Shown here in pieces: positions 8,465 through 8,979 of a stretch of 8,979 nucleotides of DNA. The DNA lies in NCBI GenBank assembly GCA_003485825.1, contig DNHN01000168.1:1-8979 (forward strand), in the 5' to 3' direction. Numbering within the stretch: the first letter of the stretch is position 1; each line of letters begins with the position of its first letter. The stretch is from Bacteroidota bacterium (GTDB taxonomy: Bacteria; Bacteroidota; Bacteroidia; NS11-12g; UBA9320). Made by a program: the position numbers and the translations under genes. The notes beneath the pieces are model-generated. The model made no database searches and was not told the origin of the DNA. It was given only the letters and a program-made list of their open reading frames with translations.

Positions 8465-8876
8465 AGACACAAAGCTAGGGGGTTGGCTCAAAATCAAAGC
8501 TCCAGGCATTTTAAGCCTCGTAGGAGACCTTTTGCCAGACAAAGGTGGCCTCGGTATTGTAAAGAACCTTTTGGACAAGGAGAAGGGCGTAGATCCAGCC
8601 GAAGCTAAGGCGGCTTTAGATGCTGAGGTTGAGTTTCAGAACAACGTGTCAAGACGATGGGAAGCCGATATGTCTAGTGATGTAAAGATCGCTAAGGTGA
8701 TTCGTCCAGCAACTATGATTGTTCTTATGCTGTTCTTTATGATTATGATGGTATGGGATGGGCTTGATGAAAGCTTCATACCTAAGGATAGCTATGTGTC
8801 TCTTTTAGAGATACTTATGCTTACAGTTTTTGGTGCGTACTTTGCAGGCCGAACTATCGAGAAAACTAAACGATGA
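8451..8876 (+). CDS. Holin-like membrane protein (3TM / gene-transfer-agent holin family)
   Basis: A 141-residue protein, probably the holin that opens or primes the host inner membrane at lysis. Residues 1-42 are amphipathic and Gly/Leu/Lys-rich (APGILSLVGDLLPD, then GGLGIVKNLL). A hydrophilic helix follows (about 48-80) with R69-W70-E-A-D-M-S-S-D, then IRP (84-86). Two strong hydrophobic helices come next, about 87-102 (ATMIVLMLFFMIMMVW) and 117-132 (SLLEILMLTVFGAYFA), and a basic tail (RTIEKTKR). This layout and the RWEADM..IRP signature match, from memory, the small phage holins annotated as 3TM-type or gene-transfer-agent release holins; length is typical. Only two segments are convincingly transmembrane; the N-terminal amphipathic stretch would have to be the third. 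Its ATG lies inside the end of the giant gene (14-nt overlap) and no good Shine-Dalgarno precedes it, so it is probably translated by coupling. It ends in ATGA shared with the next start. Membrane protein is near certain; holin is likely but inferred. Confidence 0.75.
   Translation: MDKIKDTKLGGWLKIKAPGILSLVGDLLPDKGGLGIVKNLLDKEKGVDPAEAKAALDAEVEFQNNVSRRWEADMSSDVKIAKVIRPATMIVLMLFFMIMMVWDGLDESFIPKDSYVSLLEILMLTVFGAYFAGRTIEKTKR
8873..8876 (+). promoter_or_regulatory. ATGA stop/start overlap between holin-like and exported-protein genes
   Basis: TGA at 8874-8876 ends the holin-like gene and ATG at 8873-8875 starts the next. This is the classic 4-nt overlap associated with termination-reinitiation, and no clear Shine-Dalgarno site lies in the preceding 15 bases (CGAGAAAACTAAACG). 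It supports the 8873 start and an operon arrangement. Confidence 0.6.
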
Positions 8877-8979
8877 AACATCTAACCCTCATGCTATGCC
8901 TGCTCTCACAGTACGTGATTGTAGGGCAGGATTCCTGCGCTGTCTTTGGTGACGACAACTTGCAACCCAGGATGATGGG
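8873..8979 (+). CDS. N-terminus of an exported protein of unknown function (3' partial)
   Basis: Open from ATG 8873 to the right edge, with 35 complete codons and part of a 36th visible. It begins MKHLTLMLCLLSQYVIVGQDSC and continues AVFGDDNLQPRMMG. One basic residue followed by a 17-residue hydrophobic core, with a likely cleavage site around G18-Q19/D20, reads as a Sec signal peptide. No lipobox is apparent: C9 and C22 are not preceded by the usual L-[AST]-[GA]. The start codon overlaps the holin-like stop codon (ATGA), so co-translation is expected. Position directly after a holin-like gene suggests a lysis role (endolysin, spanin-like or other exported factor), but nothing visible identifies a catalytic domain. 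The function is not recognised. Confidence 0.6.
   Translation, partial: MKHLTLMLCLLSQYVIVGQDSCAVFGDDNLQPRMM

Noticed and set aside
8926..8938. Short palindrome GCAGGATTCCTGC, considered as a terminator or operator
   Set aside because: A one-base loop, no following T-run and a position inside the third gene's coding sequence make chance more likely.

Overview
This window looks like part of the late region (virion structure and lysis) of a tailed bacteriophage or prophage. Three genes lie head to tail on the + strand with no intergenic space. There is no integrase, tRNA, CRISPR array, insertion sequence or recognisable terminator, and no credible minus-strand gene. The DNA is moderately AT-rich by eye. 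Arginine is mostly AGA/AGG, and reading frame and codon style stay constant from end to end, so I see no sign of a recent mosaic junction.

Positions 68-8464 (about 93% of the window) hold one uninterrupted gene of at least 2798 codons. Its product resembles the giant multidomain proteins that many phages place near the end of the structural module, often labelled 'large polyvalent protein' or internal virion / DNA-ejection protein. In order it shows: a charged N-terminus; glycine-rich hydrophobic segments; a long helical region; a zincin-like peptidase region whose HExxH motif is degenerate (EEYAH); a Tyr/Ser-rich linker; a helical region leading to a segment ending in VTQDRH; a mixed region; a coiled coil; and a C-terminal module (about residues 2119-2590) that gives the best family resemblance. 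The reading frame is open to the left edge, so the true start may lie outside the window.

The second gene (8451-8876) overlaps the giant gene by 14 nt. It encodes a 141-residue protein with a hydrophilic RWEADMSSD-type segment followed by two hydrophobic helices, resembling the '3TM' phage / gene-transfer-agent holin family. The third gene starts in an ATGA overlap with the second and runs off the right edge. Its 35 complete visible codons encode a likely Sec signal peptide, consistent with an exported protein in a lysis or exported-protein cassette.

Together the genes suggest production of a very large virion protein, translationally coupled to a membrane lysis protein and then an exported protein. 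The host cannot be fixed. The putative signal peptide ending ..IVGQD and the lack of Shine-Dalgarno sites before the two downstream genes would fit a Bacteroidota host, but this is weak evidence. I see no defence system or new mobile element. The most interesting material is the domain organisation of the giant protein, especially the apparently dead protease and the DRH segment.
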